From assembly GCF_014207355.1 (NCBI RefSeq), contig NZ_JACHEF010000011.1:1-64000 (forward strand): DNA of 64,000 nucleotides. Direction: 5' to 3'. The notes under the pieces are model-generated. The model was not told where the DNA came from. It saw only the letters and a list, made by a program, of their open reading frames with translations, and searched no databases. Positions 43,175-52,161 of this stretch are shown here, piece after piece. The DNA comes from Mesorhizobium sangaii (lineage in GTDB: Bacteria > Pseudomonadota > Alphaproteobacteria > Rhizobiales > Rhizobiaceae). A program made the position numbers and the translations under genes. Numbering within the stretch: the first letter of the stretch is position 1; each line of letters opens with the position of its first letter.

Positions 43175-44880
43175 CAACTTTGCAATGCCACAGCCACCCG
43201 GCGAAAGCCTGCCCGGCGAAGATAAATCGCCTTTCTGCCCCGCGACGACGTGGCCGTGACAGTGATCAGCTCTGTCGTCACGAGACCGCCGGACGCATCG
43301 TCCTCATTACCGGCGCCGCGGGCGGGATCGGCCGTGCCCTAGTCGATATTGTTGCCAAGAATGGAGACACTGTTATTGCGGTGGACCTTCCGGGCAGCGG
43401 CGTCGTTGAACTGGCCCATGGTCTCGGCTACCCGCATCTCGGCCTCGAGTGCGATGTCTCCCGAGAGGAGGATATCCTCGCGCTTTATGGCCGGGTCGAA
43501 GCACAGTTCGCGCAGATCGGCGTCCTCATCAACAACGCGGCGATGGGACCCACCATGGCCGCAACTGTCGACACCTGTGTCGACGCCTTCCGACTTGGCT
43601 TGGCAGTAAACCTGATTGGGCCATTCGTCATGGCTCGCGAAGCGGCGAGGCTCTTCAGGCCGGGCGATGCTATCGTCAACATCGCTTCCATGGCGGGCAT
43701 GGTCGGCAATCCCAAGCGCAATGCCTACGCAGCATCGAAAGCGGTCCTGATCTCATTGACGAAGTCGCTCGCATGCGAGTGGGCTTCTCGCGGCATCCGC
43801 GTGACGGCGGTAGCGCCGGGCTACATGCGCACGCCGATGGTCGCTGAACTGGAACGCGCGGGCAAAATGGATCTCGCCGCGGTGCGCCGCCGCGTGCCGA
43901 TGGGGCGCTTGGCGCGCCCCGACGCGATCGCCCTCGCTGTGCGTTTTCTGGCCAGCACGCAGGCGCGCTATATCACCGGATCGGTGCTGGCGGTCGACGG
44001 CGGCTGCATGTCATTCAACCAGCCGGGGAATGCGCACCCGCCGGTGGATGGGACGCCCCGAGCCGAACTTTCCTGTCCGGTCGAACGCACCGACGCGCGA
44101 ATCGTGCTCGTCACGGGTGGCGCGAACGGCATAGGCGCGGCCGTGGTTCGCCGCTTTGCCGCGAGCGGCGATACCGTCGTGATTGCTGACAGAGATGGCG
44201 CTGCAGCAGCAGAGCTCGCTGGATTGCTCGACGGCAAGAACCCGGCCAAATCCGTGGACGTGGCCGTCGAGAGCGAGGTTGTGGCGCTGTTCGAGGAGCT
44301 GCGGGGACGCTTCGGGCGCATCGATGTCCTCGTCAACGGTGCTGCTGTCGCCGAGACTTTGTTGTCGGGGATCGAACAAATACCGGAACAGATCGAACGC
44401 GTCATGGATGTCAATCTTACCGGCGCCTTCACCTGCGTGCGCGAGGCGATCAAGACAATGCGCCCTGGCGGCGTGATCCTCAACCTCGGATCGATCAACA
44501 GCTTTCTGCCGTTCGCGCCGCGCCATGCCTACGGCGCCTCGAAAGCGGGGATGGACATGCTGACCCGATGCATGGCGGCCGAACTCGGGCCGGTCGGCAT
44601 TCGGACAGCCACCGTCGCTCACGGTTACATCCGCACGCCTGCACTTGCTCAGTTGGTGAAGGCCGACCGCATCGACCCAACAGCGATTGCACGTCGAAAC
44701 CCGATGGGCATGATGGGACGGCCGGAAGACGTCGCAGACGCGGCGTTTTTCCTCGCTTCGCCTGACGCCTCATACATCAACGGCTGGATCCTCTATGTGG
44801 ACGGCGGCTGGACCTCGTTCGGCGATGCGGGAAACGCCAGCGAATTCTATGACGAATATTTTGCGGAGGACGCGGGTTGA
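43171..44880 (+). CDS. Double short-chain dehydrogenase/reductase fusion (y4vI-like)
   Basis: A 569-residue protein made of two complete SDR domains. Domain 1 (~40-280) has the NAD(P) motif TGAAGGIGRA, NNAAM and YAASK. Domain 2 (~305-560) has TGGANGIGAA, NGAAV and YGASK. Both keep the catalytic Tyr-x-x-x-Lys and a Ser before it. The first ~40 residues are not conserved; the true start may be later. It oxidises or reduces an alcohol/ketone in the pathway opened by the P450 (inference). The fusion of two SDRs is unusual but known from NGR234 y4vI. Confidence 0.85.
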   Translation: MTTLQCHSHPAKACPAKINRLSAPRRRGRDSDQLCRHETAGRIVLITGAAGGIGRALVDIVAKNGDTVIAVDLPGSGVVELAHGLGYPHLGLECDVSREEDILALYGRVEAQFAQIGVLINNAAMGPTMAATVDTCVDAFRLGLAVNLIGPFVMAREAARLFRPGDAIVNIASMAGMVGNPKRNAYAASKAVLISLTKSLACEWASRGIRVTAVAPGYMRTPMVAELERAGKMDLAAVRRRVPMGRLARPDAIALAVRFLASTQARYITGSVLAVDGGCMSFNQPGNAHPPVDGTPRAELSCPVERTDARIVLVTGGANGIGAAVVRRFAASGDTVVIADRDGAAAAELAGLLDGKNPAKSVDVAVESEVVALFEELRGRFGRIDVLVNGAAVAETLLSGIEQIPEQIERVMDVNLTGAFTCVREAIKTMRPGGVILNLGSINSFLPFAPRHAYGASKAGMDMLTRCMAAELGPVGIRTATVAHGYIRTPALAQLVKADRIDPTAIARRNPMGMMGRPEDVADAAFFLASPDASYINGWILYVDGGWTSFGDAGNASEFYDEYFAEDAG

Positions 44881-45198
44881 TTATCGGCCATTCGCCATTC
44901 GCCAAGCAACGGGCTGCGGCTCGTCGAAGCCGACGACATCCAAGGCTTCAAGCTCCGCCCGCGCTGCGCCCGCAGCGCTGTCTGCGATCGAAGATGTTCG
45001 GCGGCGACGAACACGTCCGCATCGCGGTCGAAGCAGTTCCAACCGCTCGCGGGCGCGCGTGCAACCGCAGAATGCGAGCGGTCTGCCGCAAGACGATGCC
45101 GCCGCCATGCATCGGATCCACACTGCGGCCAAAGCCTTCTGTGCGCATGCCGATCGCATCCCCTGATCTACCAATTCCCTCTGGAGACATGAAAGACC
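44881..45198. other. Spacer between double SDR and luciferase-like gene, no gene seen
   Basis: About 320 bases. Open frames run through it on the plus strand but look non-coding. It may be the remains of a lost gene; I cannot name it. Confidence 0.35.
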
Positions 45199-46251
45199 AT
45201 GGAATTCGCAACCTTCATCCTGGCCGCCCAGCGCGGCTATCATCAATCCTCCGACAGCGTCATCCGCAACTCAATCGAACAAGCCGTTCTTTCGGAGCAG
45301 GCTGGCTTCAACACCGCCTGGTTCGCAGAGCACCACTTCAACAATTACAGCCTTGTTCCGTCGCCCTTGATGATGGTGGCGCACTGCGCCGGCCTGACAA
45401 GCACCATTCGCCTCGGCACTGCCGTCTGCGTGCTGCCGCTCTATCACCCGCAGCGCCTGCTTTCCGAGATCGGCTTCGCCGACGTCGTTGCGAACGGCCG
45501 TCTCGAGCTCGGAGTTGGCGTGGGATACCAGCAATTCGAGTTCGAACGCTTCGGCGTCAACATCGATGAGGCGCCGGCCATCTTTTCGGAATATATGGAC
45601 ATCCTTCTGAAGGGCCTAAACCAAAACATCTTCGAGCACGATGGCCAGTATGAGAAGATACCCCCGACGGCGATTTCGGTTCCCACCGTCCAGAAGCCGA
45701 CCCCGCCGATCTGGATCGCCGGCGGGCCCCCGCGCATGATCCGGGCCTATCGCGAGGGACACAATTTCTTTGTCACAGCACTCCACAACGGCTTAGAGAC
45801 TTTGAGTACGCTGCGCGAATCGATCGAGGAGGCGGCGGCTTCCGAAGGTAAGAATGTCACGGACGCCAAGATATCGCTGCTGCGTTGCTGCTATGCCAGC
45901 GACGACCAGGTAGAGATAAACAGCTATCTCGACAATGCCCGCTTCCAGCGCCGGCTGTCTGAAGCACTGCATCAGCGCCGCCAGCAGAGCCTGGACGGCT
46001 ATTTGCTGCAGGAAACGCCGACGCAGCAGGATCTGTCATTGGAGACTATGCGCGAGAACCTGCCGATCGGCAGCGTGAATCGCGTGATTGATCGCCTACT
46101 GGAAGAGATGGATATCCTGAAACCGGACCAGATCGCAATTCAGACCCAATTGGGGGATTTCGACCAAAAGACAATGCTGCGCCAGATCGAGCTTTGGGGA
46201 GACAAGATCATCCCGGCGGTCAACAAGTCCCACCCTCAGGCGAGGGTTTGA
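45199..46251 (+). CDS. Luciferase-like flavin monooxygenase (y4vJ-like)
   Basis: A 350-residue LLM-class flavin-dependent monooxygenase: MEFATFILAAQRGYH at the start, FNTAWFAEHHFNNYSLVPSP (typical AEHHF), LGTAVCVLPLYHPQRLLSEI and LGVGVGYQQFEFERFGV. It uses FMNH2 and O2. It is the last gene in line with the P450 operon, 318 bases after the double SDR, with a GGAGAC ribosome binding site. It resembles y4vJ of NGR234. The substrate is unknown. Confidence 0.87.
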   Translation: MEFATFILAAQRGYHQSSDSVIRNSIEQAVLSEQAGFNTAWFAEHHFNNYSLVPSPLMMVAHCAGLTSTIRLGTAVCVLPLYHPQRLLSEIGFADVVANGRLELGVGVGYQQFEFERFGVNIDEAPAIFSEYMDILLKGLNQNIFEHDGQYEKIPPTAISVPTVQKPTPPIWIAGGPPRMIRAYREGHNFFVTALHNGLETLSTLRESIEEAAASEGKNVTDAKISLLRCCYASDDQVEINSYLDNARFQRRLSEALHQRRQQSLDGYLLQETPTQQDLSLETMRENLPIGSVNRVIDRLLEEMDILKPDQIAIQTQLGDFDQKTMLRQIELWGDKIIPAVNKSHPQARV

Positions 46252-46546
46252 AATCCGCAACGGCTTGAGCTTCCACCTCATCTGCTTGTCGTCTCGAAAG
46301 GCAGAAGCGCGCGGACAAGGTAGGACGGAATCTCCAGGTCGCTTGTGGCGATGGGGTTGGGGTAACCAATGTCGAAGATCAGTCAAACCAGTGCCTTGCC
46401 AGGCTATCCATCGCTGTGGCTCCGGTCTGCGGCCCGGAAGCGGCGTCGCCATGCCGCTCGCATAGCGAGGATGCAGCTTCCGCATGCCCGCGGTACCCCG
46501 GGCGCTCAGCAGCTGCATGAAAGCTCCATGCATTGGGGAACTCCCG
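46252..46546. other. Spacer before fdxB remnant, no gene seen
   Basis: No gene recognised. No NifA box or -24/-12 promoter was found here, so nifQ may depend on read-through. Confidence 0.3.
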
Positions 46547-46855
46547 ATGAGCGCTTTCGTCACCCGCGACGGCTCCAGATGGATGCCGCGATATATCTGA
46601 CCACTCTCGACGGCACGACCTGCATCGGCTTTGGCCGCTGCTTCAAGGTCTGCTCGCGCGCGCGGTGCACCTCCATAGCGTCGATCAGCGAGTGAATCCT
46701 CGGCGCCGGCGAGGGCGAACACCTCGCCGCCGAGCTCAACCGCACGATCATGCTCGTCGACCAGGCCGGCCGCTGTATTGGCTGCGGAGCCCGCGTTTAC
46801 CCAAAGAACTGCCAGACGCATCTTGCGGCCGACAAGGTCGCGGCAGACGACCAAG
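46547..46855 (+). pseudogene. fdxB: fdxB remnant (nif-specific ferredoxin III)
   Basis: The start MSAFVTRDGSRWMP is typical FdxB, then a TGA ends the frame. The first cluster follows in another frame, damaged (CIGFGRCFKVCSR, with Phe for the second Cys). The second cluster appears in a third frame (AGRCIGCGA ... YPKNCQTHLAAD). The order fdxB-nifQ is a common nif arrangement. The reading frame is broken at least twice, so no functional ferredoxin can be made. Confidence 0.82.
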
Positions 46856-46867
46856 GAGAACGGCACC

Positions 46868-47488
46868 ATGTTCGCTCATCACTATGGTTGGCTCTGCGCC
46901 CGCCAATGGCCGCGGATCGAGCTGGAGAGGGGGTTCGATCAGCATGTGCTTGCCTGTGTGCTTTCGTGTGCGCTCGAGGAGGTCGAGGCCGGCGAGGCGA
47001 CGGCGACGGAGTCGACCGGCCTTTCGCGCGCAGAGCTGCGCGACGTGCTGACCCACAGTTTCCCCGCTACCGCGATAAACGCCTTCGCCTTGGACGAGCT
47101 ATGCGACCCCAAGCCGGAAATGGAAGAAGAACTTCTGCACAGCCTGCTGCTGGCGCATGCCCGGCCGGGCGACCCGGTGAGCGCCTGCTTGGCTAAGATC
47201 GTCGCTCGGCGTGCCACGCGCAACAACCATCTCTGGCAGGATCTTGGCCTTCTCAATCGGGCCGAGCTCAGCCGCTTGCTTGCCACGCATTTTCCGACCT
47301 TGGCAGCCGGCAACACCCAAAACATGAAATGGAAGAAGTACTTCTACCGCAAGCTCTGCGAGGCCGAAGGTTTTTCGCTATGCACCGCGCCCAGTTGCCG
47401 GGAATGCAATGATGTCGAAAGCTGCTTCGGCCCCGAGGAAGGCGAAAGCCGCCTCGCACACATCAAGAACGGGATCGCTTTGGATTAA
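46868..47488 (+). CDS. nifQ: NifQ, molybdenum delivery protein for FeMo-cofactor
   Basis: A 206-residue NifQ. The C-terminal cluster motif Cys-x4-Cys-x2-Cys-x5-Cys is intact (CTAPSCRECNDVESC), and LSRAELRDVLTHSFP and MKWKKYFYRKLCEAEGF are typical. It carries a Mo-Fe-S cluster to the NifEN/NifH assembly site. The ATG at 46868 has an AAGGAG ribosome binding site. A partial second copy is at 26584-26816. It converges on rpoN2, with only 21 bases between the stops. Confidence 0.92.
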   Translation: MFAHHYGWLCARQWPRIELERGFDQHVLACVLSCALEEVEAGEATATESTGLSRAELRDVLTHSFPATAINAFALDELCDPKPEMEEELLHSLLLAHARPGDPVSACLAKIVARRATRNNHLWQDLGLLNRAELSRLLATHFPTLAAGNTQNMKWKKYFYRKLCEAEGFSLCTAPSCRECNDVESCFGPEEGESRLAHIKNGIALD

Positions 47489-47509
47489 GCGCCGCTTTCG
47501 TCGGCGGTG

Positions 47510-48973
47510 CTAGGCCGCGGAGCCTTGATCGCCATCTAGCCATAAGCGCTTTTCCCGTCGCCGTTGCACAGAGGAGGGGATGTTCATCGCTTCGCGATAT
47601 TTTGTGACGGTGCGGCGTGCAACATCGATGCCGGTTTCCTTGAGCCGGACAGCGATGTCATCGTCGGAAAGCACGTCAGCAAGCGATTCTCCGGCGATTA
47701 TCGCTTTGATCCGATGACGCACAGCTTCGGCGGAGTGCGCGTCGCCGCCTTCGCAGGAGGCGATCGCGACAGTGAAAAAGTACTTCAGCTCGAACACACC
47801 GCGTGGGGTAAGCATGTACTTGTTGGATGTCACCCGGCTTACAGTCGACTCGTGCACGTTGATCGCGTCAGCGACGGTCCTGAGATTGAGAGGCTTCAGG
47901 TGGGAGACGCCATGTTCCAAAAAGGCCTCCTGCTGGCGCACGATTTCAGTCGCAACCTTAAGAATCGTGTTGGCGCGCTGATCGAGGCTGCGGATTAACC
48001 AGTTCGCGTTTTGCAAGCATTCGTTGAGAAATGCTTGATCTTTCGAATTTTGGACGGCCGCGCGCGAGACTTCGGCGAAGTAGGTATGGTTGATCAGCAG
48101 CTTGGGTAGCGTGTTCGGATCAAGCTCGATTTGCCACCCACCGCCGGGCGAGGGCATGACCCAGACATCGGGCATGACGCATTCTGGCCGTCCGGTGTGG
48201 AACTGATTTCCAGGCTTGGGGTCGAGAGCACGGATTTCATGCAACATGTCGAGAAGGTCTTCTTCATCGACGCCGCAATGCTGCTTCAACGCCTGAAAAT
48301 CGCGTCGCGCAAGCATCTCAAGGTTGCCAACCAACGCTGCCATTGCCGGGTCGAACCGGTCTCGCTGGCGCAACTGGATCTCAAGGCATTCGCTGAGCGT
48401 TTGCGCAAAAAGTCCCGGTGGATCAAAGTGCTGCAAGATTCCGAGCACCCGTTCCACATCGTCTGCCCGGACGTTTAGGCTGCTGGCCAGTTCCACAAGG
48501 CTTACGTTAAGATAGCCAGTGTCTTCCAGGTGAGCGGCAAGCTGGCCAGCAATCAGCCTCTCCGGCGATGTGAATGCAGTGAGGGCGATCTGACGCGCGA
48601 CGTGGTCGTGCAATGTTTCGGCGGAGACGGAAAAATTGTCGACTGCATTGCCCGCGCCCGGCGGGGCGTTGGCTGTGTTGCCGGTCGATTTCGATTGCAT
48701 GAACCTTTCCGGGGCCTCGCCACTGGTCGGCTTGTCAAAGTCCTTTTCACGTACGCCGATGTCGGGATCCTCTCCCGGAATCGACCAATCATCTCCAGAC
48801 GGCCCTTCCTCGCTTGGCGCCAGCTCCAAAAGCGGGTTCTTTGCGATTTCCTGCCCCACGTACTGATGCAGCTCGGTATGCGCCAGTTGCAGCAATCGGA
48901 TCGACTCAATCAGTTGAGGCGACGCAATCATAGATTGCTTCTGACGCTGAAGCAGGCTTGCTGAGGATTGCAT
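47510..48973 (-). CDS. rpoN: RpoN2, sigma-54 factor
   Basis: A 487-residue sigma-54. The N-terminal activator-interacting region has LLQRQKQSMIASPQLIESIR and LLQLAHTELHQYV, the acidic middle is ~60-100, the core-binding region follows, and the C-terminus has a helix-turn-helix and the RpoN box ARRTVTKYRE. The ATG at 48973 (MQSSASLLQRQ) is right; the upstream extension of the frame overlaps the prxS gap. It lies 73 bases after prxS on the same strand; in Rhizobium etli prxS-rpoN2 are co-transcribed. It would recognise all the -24/-12 promoters listed here. Confidence 0.95.
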   Translation of the reverse strand: MQSSASLLQRQKQSMIASPQLIESIRLLQLAHTELHQYVGQEIAKNPLLELAPSEEGPSGDDWSIPGEDPDIGVREKDFDKPTSGEAPERFMQSKSTGNTANAPPGAGNAVDNFSVSAETLHDHVARQIALTAFTSPERLIAGQLAAHLEDTGYLNVSLVELASSLNVRADDVERVLGILQHFDPPGLFAQTLSECLEIQLRQRDRFDPAMAALVGNLEMLARRDFQALKQHCGVDEEDLLDMLHEIRALDPKPGNQFHTGRPECVMPDVWVMPSPGGGWQIELDPNTLPKLLINHTYFAEVSRAAVQNSKDQAFLNECLQNANWLIRSLDQRANTILKVATEIVRQQEAFLEHGVSHLKPLNLRTVADAINVHESTVSRVTSNKYMLTPRGVFELKYFFTVAIASCEGGDAHSAEAVRHRIKAIIAGESLADVLSDDDIAVRLKETGIDVARRTVTKYREAMNIPSSVQRRREKRLWLDGDQGSAA

Positions 48974-49046
48974 GGTGAGCGCGACTCCTGTCGAGCGTGG
49001 CTCTGGCGGTGGCCAATGGGATCTGCGAGGCTTTGACGCCGCTAGG

Positions 49047-49580
49047 TCATGCGCCAGCCCTGAGGGTTTCAAGAACGTTCTGCGGGGATGATACGCCATA
49101 AGGGTCGGCCTCGCAGTTGTCGGAGAAACCATCCTCCTCAAACCACTGCTCCACCACGCCATTGTTGATAAGGGCGGCGTAGCGCCAAGAGCGCATACCG
49201 AAGCCGAGATTGTCCTTGGCAACCAGCATGCCCATTTTGCGCGTAAACTCGCCTGATCCATCCGAGATGAGCCGTACCTTCTGCAGGCCCAAGGATTTCC
49301 CCCACGCATTCATGACGAAGGCATCGTTCACGGAAAGGCAGTAGATGGCGTCAATTCCCTCCTTCTCAAACTCGTCATAGAGGTCTTCGAATTTGGGCAG
49401 TTGGTAGGTCGAGCAGGTCGGCGTGAAGGCGCCAGGTAGCGAGAACAGGATGACGCGCTTGCCGGCAAAGTAGTCGTCGGATGTCTTTTCTTCCCAGCGA
49501 TATGGATTAGGCCCCTGAACTGACTCATCGCGCACACGCGTGAGAAAGGTGACGAAGGGAACCCTTTTGTGGACGGTCAT
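49047..49580 (-). CDS. prxS: PrxS, peroxiredoxin (AhpC/TSA, type 5)
   Basis: A 177-residue atypical peroxiredoxin with the peroxidatic Cys in FTPTCSTYQLPKF, and the RVILFSLPGAF and VNDAFVMNAWGK motifs of the Prx5 group. It removes peroxides in the nodule. The ATG at 49580 follows AAGGAGC. It precedes rpoN2 on the same strand. Confidence 0.92.
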   Translation of the reverse strand: MTVHKRVPFVTFLTRVRDESVQGPNPYRWEEKTSDDYFAGKRVILFSLPGAFTPTCSTYQLPKFEDLYDEFEKEGIDAIYCLSVNDAFVMNAWGKSLGLQKVRLISDGSGEFTRKMGMLVAKDNLGFGMRSWRYAALINNGVVEQWFEEDGFSDNCEADPYGVSSPQNVLETLRAGA

Positions 49581-50128
49581 CAACTTGCTCCTTTAGAAGA
49601 AAACTTGTGCACGGCTTCTAGGCGTGCCGACAAATGTCGGCCTCGGCGCCCAAGGCACGAGATAAGGCCTTGCGGTTCCCGACCTGCTTTGATTCTCGTG
49701 GGATGGGAGCATCTTGGCTTCTGGTCTTCATCACCCGAACGATGTCGACATAGGTGATCTTGGTGGCATCGGGCGGCGCCGATAGCCTTTTGCGGCGATC
49801 GCCTGAAGGGGACATCGACGACCCGCTGCTCGTCATCGAGGAAACAGGCGTGGTGATTGGAAGGGTCAGTTTCGAAACAGGGCTGTGACGCGCCAACTGT
49901 TGCGTTGCGAGAGACCCCCGATTTCGGAGTACCGAAGGTGGTTGGCAGTGACGCGCCGACGTCAGCTTGGGCATCCCTTTTTGGGAGTTCTTTGACACTC
50001 ACACATTGATCAGGACCGTCCAGCAATTGGGGGAGCGCCACGAATTGGCGCGTCGGTCCCAGAACAGCCATGCGCAAGACAGCTACCGAGCAAGGAGGTC
50101 TGGAAGGGATGATACCCCGATGTATAGC
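49581..50128. other. prxS upstream region with an uncertain minus-strand open frame
   Basis: A minus-strand frame runs from an ATG at 50182 (MAYTRSCMQAPEETMPIPA...) nearly to prxS without similarity to known families. Its first ~18 codons are conserved in the copy at ~40280 (MAETRSSIQPAKETVPIPA...), so at least that start may be translated. The rest is doubtful. Confidence 0.35.
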
Positions 50129-50775
50129 CGGAATGGGCATAGTTTCCTCAGGCGCTTGCATGCAGCTTCGCGTGTAGGCCATGGTTCGTTCGTGGCTTTC
50201 ATATGTGCTTGATGCGTTCTAGGGACTACATCGCAAGCGCCATGCCATTTGACTTGAAGCAGGGGTTCACTGCTTCGCAGGTAACCGTTCGGCGCGAGCA
50301 GGAGCGGGGCGCGCCTTTAGTCGCTTACTCGCCCCTCAGCAAAAGGTACTGAGCTCGACCAGGTCACCGTATCAGCGTTCCCTGGATCGAAGTGGTATCG
50401 ATCGGCTATGTGGTAAGCTCGGAAATACGCGAGAGCGCTCGCAAGCTAGGCAGTTTGCGATGGGCTTCCAATCACACCCTGAAGGTTGCACAACGGTCGC
50501 GTACTGTTGGGCGATGACAGCTTCCGCTCTGGCTCGATGTGGCCGCAGCGTTGGTCGGGGCAGGTCGCTCCGTTTGCGCGACTGAGGTGATGCTTCGCCG
50601 TGAGATATCTACAAGCAAACCATGTTGTGTCTGAGACTGGACGAGAATGTCGAAAGCCCGACGAAAGCGTGACCTGGGCCGGGCCGCGCGCACGGAGAAG
50701 TGGTGCAGCATCATCGGCGCCATGCCCGACACGCAACTTGCTTCGATAATTCTGCCTGTCGGCCGTGCGTCGCGG
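50129..50775. repeat. Duplicated bidirectional control region, copy 2 (before prxS-rpoN2)
   Basis: Diverged copy of 40226-40835 in the same orientation. On the minus strand it carries a good -24/-12 promoter (50233-50247). The plus-strand promoter equivalent (around 50725-50740) has one core G changed and no gene behind it, as an IS21 fragment follows. Confidence 0.75.
50233..50247 (-). promoter_or_regulatory. Probable sigma-54 promoter of prxS-rpoN2
   Basis: Minus-strand TGGCATGGCGCTTGC has GG-N10-GC and a good TTGC. It is 50 bases before the conserved MAYTRS start and ~650 bases before prxS. No perfect TGT-N10-ACA site was found within 200 bases; TGT-N9-ACA occurs at ~50500. Confidence 0.65.
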
Positions 50776-50959
50776 AGGGCCCAAGCAGCTTGAATTCGCG
50801 ACCGATCTCATCCGCGCTCGTGGCGGGTGGGACTCCCGGCCCGATCACAAACCTGCTGCCCGTTGGTTTGACATAATTTCCTTCTGGCACGTTCGATGCA
50901 GGGGACATAGCACGCAGTTCGGTGCAGGATAATCTGCGGCCCGCAGCGGCAAATCGGGT

Positions 50960-51610
50960 TGAGCTGGCCCCTGCCAAGCGAGCTGACCGATGACGCGCTT
51001 GAGAACAAACTCTTCGCTCGCCATGGCGTCAAAGGGGCACGCGGCGTCGCACAGAGCCGAACTGGGCCCATCTTGCCGTCGAGCTCAAGAAGCCGGGCGT
51101 CACACTCCTCATTTTGTGGGAGGAGTATCGAGGAGGTCATCCCGACGGATATGGCTACAGCCCGTTCTGCGAGCTCTTTCGCAGCTTCGAACAGCGGCTT
51201 TCCCCGACGATGCGCCAGGAACACGCCGCCGGCGACAAGGTCTTCGTCGACTATTCCGGCAAGAAGATCCTGATCGTTGATCGAGACACCGGCGAGATCC
51301 GTGAGGCGGAGATCTTTGTGGCGGTATTGGGAGCGTCCAACTTCACATATGCCGAAGCTACCTGGACCCAGACACTGCATGATTGGATTGGTTCAGACGT
51401 CAGGATGTTTCGTTTCTTTGATTGGCGTTCCCCGCCTGATCGTCCCCGACAATCTGAAGTCGGGCGTCAGCCGCGCCAGCTTCTACGATCCCGAGATCAA
51501 TCGTCAGCTACGGCATGATGGCATCCCATTATGCCGTCGGTGTTCTTCCGGCACGGCCGCGACGGTCGAGAACGGCGTGCGTTTCGCCCAGTCATGCTCT
51601 GGGGTGGCTG
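50960..51610 (+). mobile_element. IS21-family IstA transposase fragment
   Basis: Pieces of IstA are read in order: LPSELTDDALENKLFARHGV, then (after a frame change) LKKPGVTLLILWEEYRGGHP and YGYSPFCELF, then the catalytic region KVFVDYSGKKILIVDRDTGE, and after another frame change RLIVPDNLKSGVSRASFYDP (second catalytic Asp). The N-terminus and C-terminus are missing, as is the istB helper gene. Inactive remnant. Confidence 0.8.
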
Positions 51611-51776
51611 CGCATTCCATTCGGGCAAGGTTTGGGACCTGAGACAGGCCGTCACGATCGTGACGACCACCCAACTCGGCGAAGAATTGACGGAAGGAGA
51701 CATCGACCTGCTGGTTGCTTTCCTTAAGTCGCTGACCGGAAAGGTAGCGGAGGTGCCCTATCCCATCTTACCGAAA
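51611..51776 (+). pseudogene. Di-haem cytochrome c peroxidase 3' fragment
   Basis: In frame with WDLRQAVTIVTTTQLGEELT and EGDIDLLVAFLKSLTGKVAE the sequence matches the C-terminal end of MauG/CcpA-type cytochrome c peroxidases. Both haem-binding CXXCH motifs are missing. It is joined to the IS21 fragment and the frame runs on into nonsense. Confidence 0.65.
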
Positions 51777-52069
51777 CGGCGACAACACCTCGACCTCGAT
51801 CGCAGATCCCAGGACAAACGGCGCTGTTGGCACGGAAAGTCAATCGAGTGTCTGGGGGCATTGAGGCGACCAGCTCGTCTTCGGCGAATCCGGAGCAAGG
51901 TCGCCGAGCGCGCGAGAAGCAGTCACATCTTCCTAAGGGGCAAGACGCTTTTCTCGGTGCTTCGATGCAGATAGCGTCCTGGCAAGAGCGGGAGATGCAA
52001 ATGTGAGGCGACGGTCACCGTCCATTGTAACCGGCGGCCAGCGAAGCGCATCCTATCTCCTCCTTCAGG
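51777..52069. other. Spacer before tandem NifA boxes, no gene seen
   Basis: No gene or repeat recognised. Confidence 0.3.
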
Positions 52070-52103
52070 TGTCCGATGTCTGACAAATGTCGGATACGCA
52101 ACA
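52070..52103. promoter_or_regulatory. Two tandem NifA-binding sites
   Basis: TGTCCGATGTCTGACA (52070-52085) and TGTCGGATACGCAACA (52088-52103) are two exact TGT-N10-ACA sites only two bases apart, so their centres are 18 bases apart. They are followed by a -24/-12 promoter on the plus strand. Confidence 0.75.
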
Positions 52104-52146
52104 AAGCAGAATTCGATTTATCCATTGTCCAAAACGCTTTTGGATC

Positions 52147-52161
52147 TGGCACGCTAAATGC
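52147..52161 (+). promoter_or_regulatory. Orphan sigma-54 promoter upstream of macA
   Basis: TGGCACGCTAAATGC fits the -24/-12 consensus (GG-N10-GC) and lies 44 bases after the tandem NifA sites. The first sure gene downstream is macA, about 920 bases away; no convincing gene lies in between. Confidence 0.75.

Noticed and set aside
46547..46693. Treating the first part of fdxB as a working short ferredoxin.
   Set aside because: A stop follows after 17 codons, and the continuing frame has lost a cluster cysteine and the second cluster.
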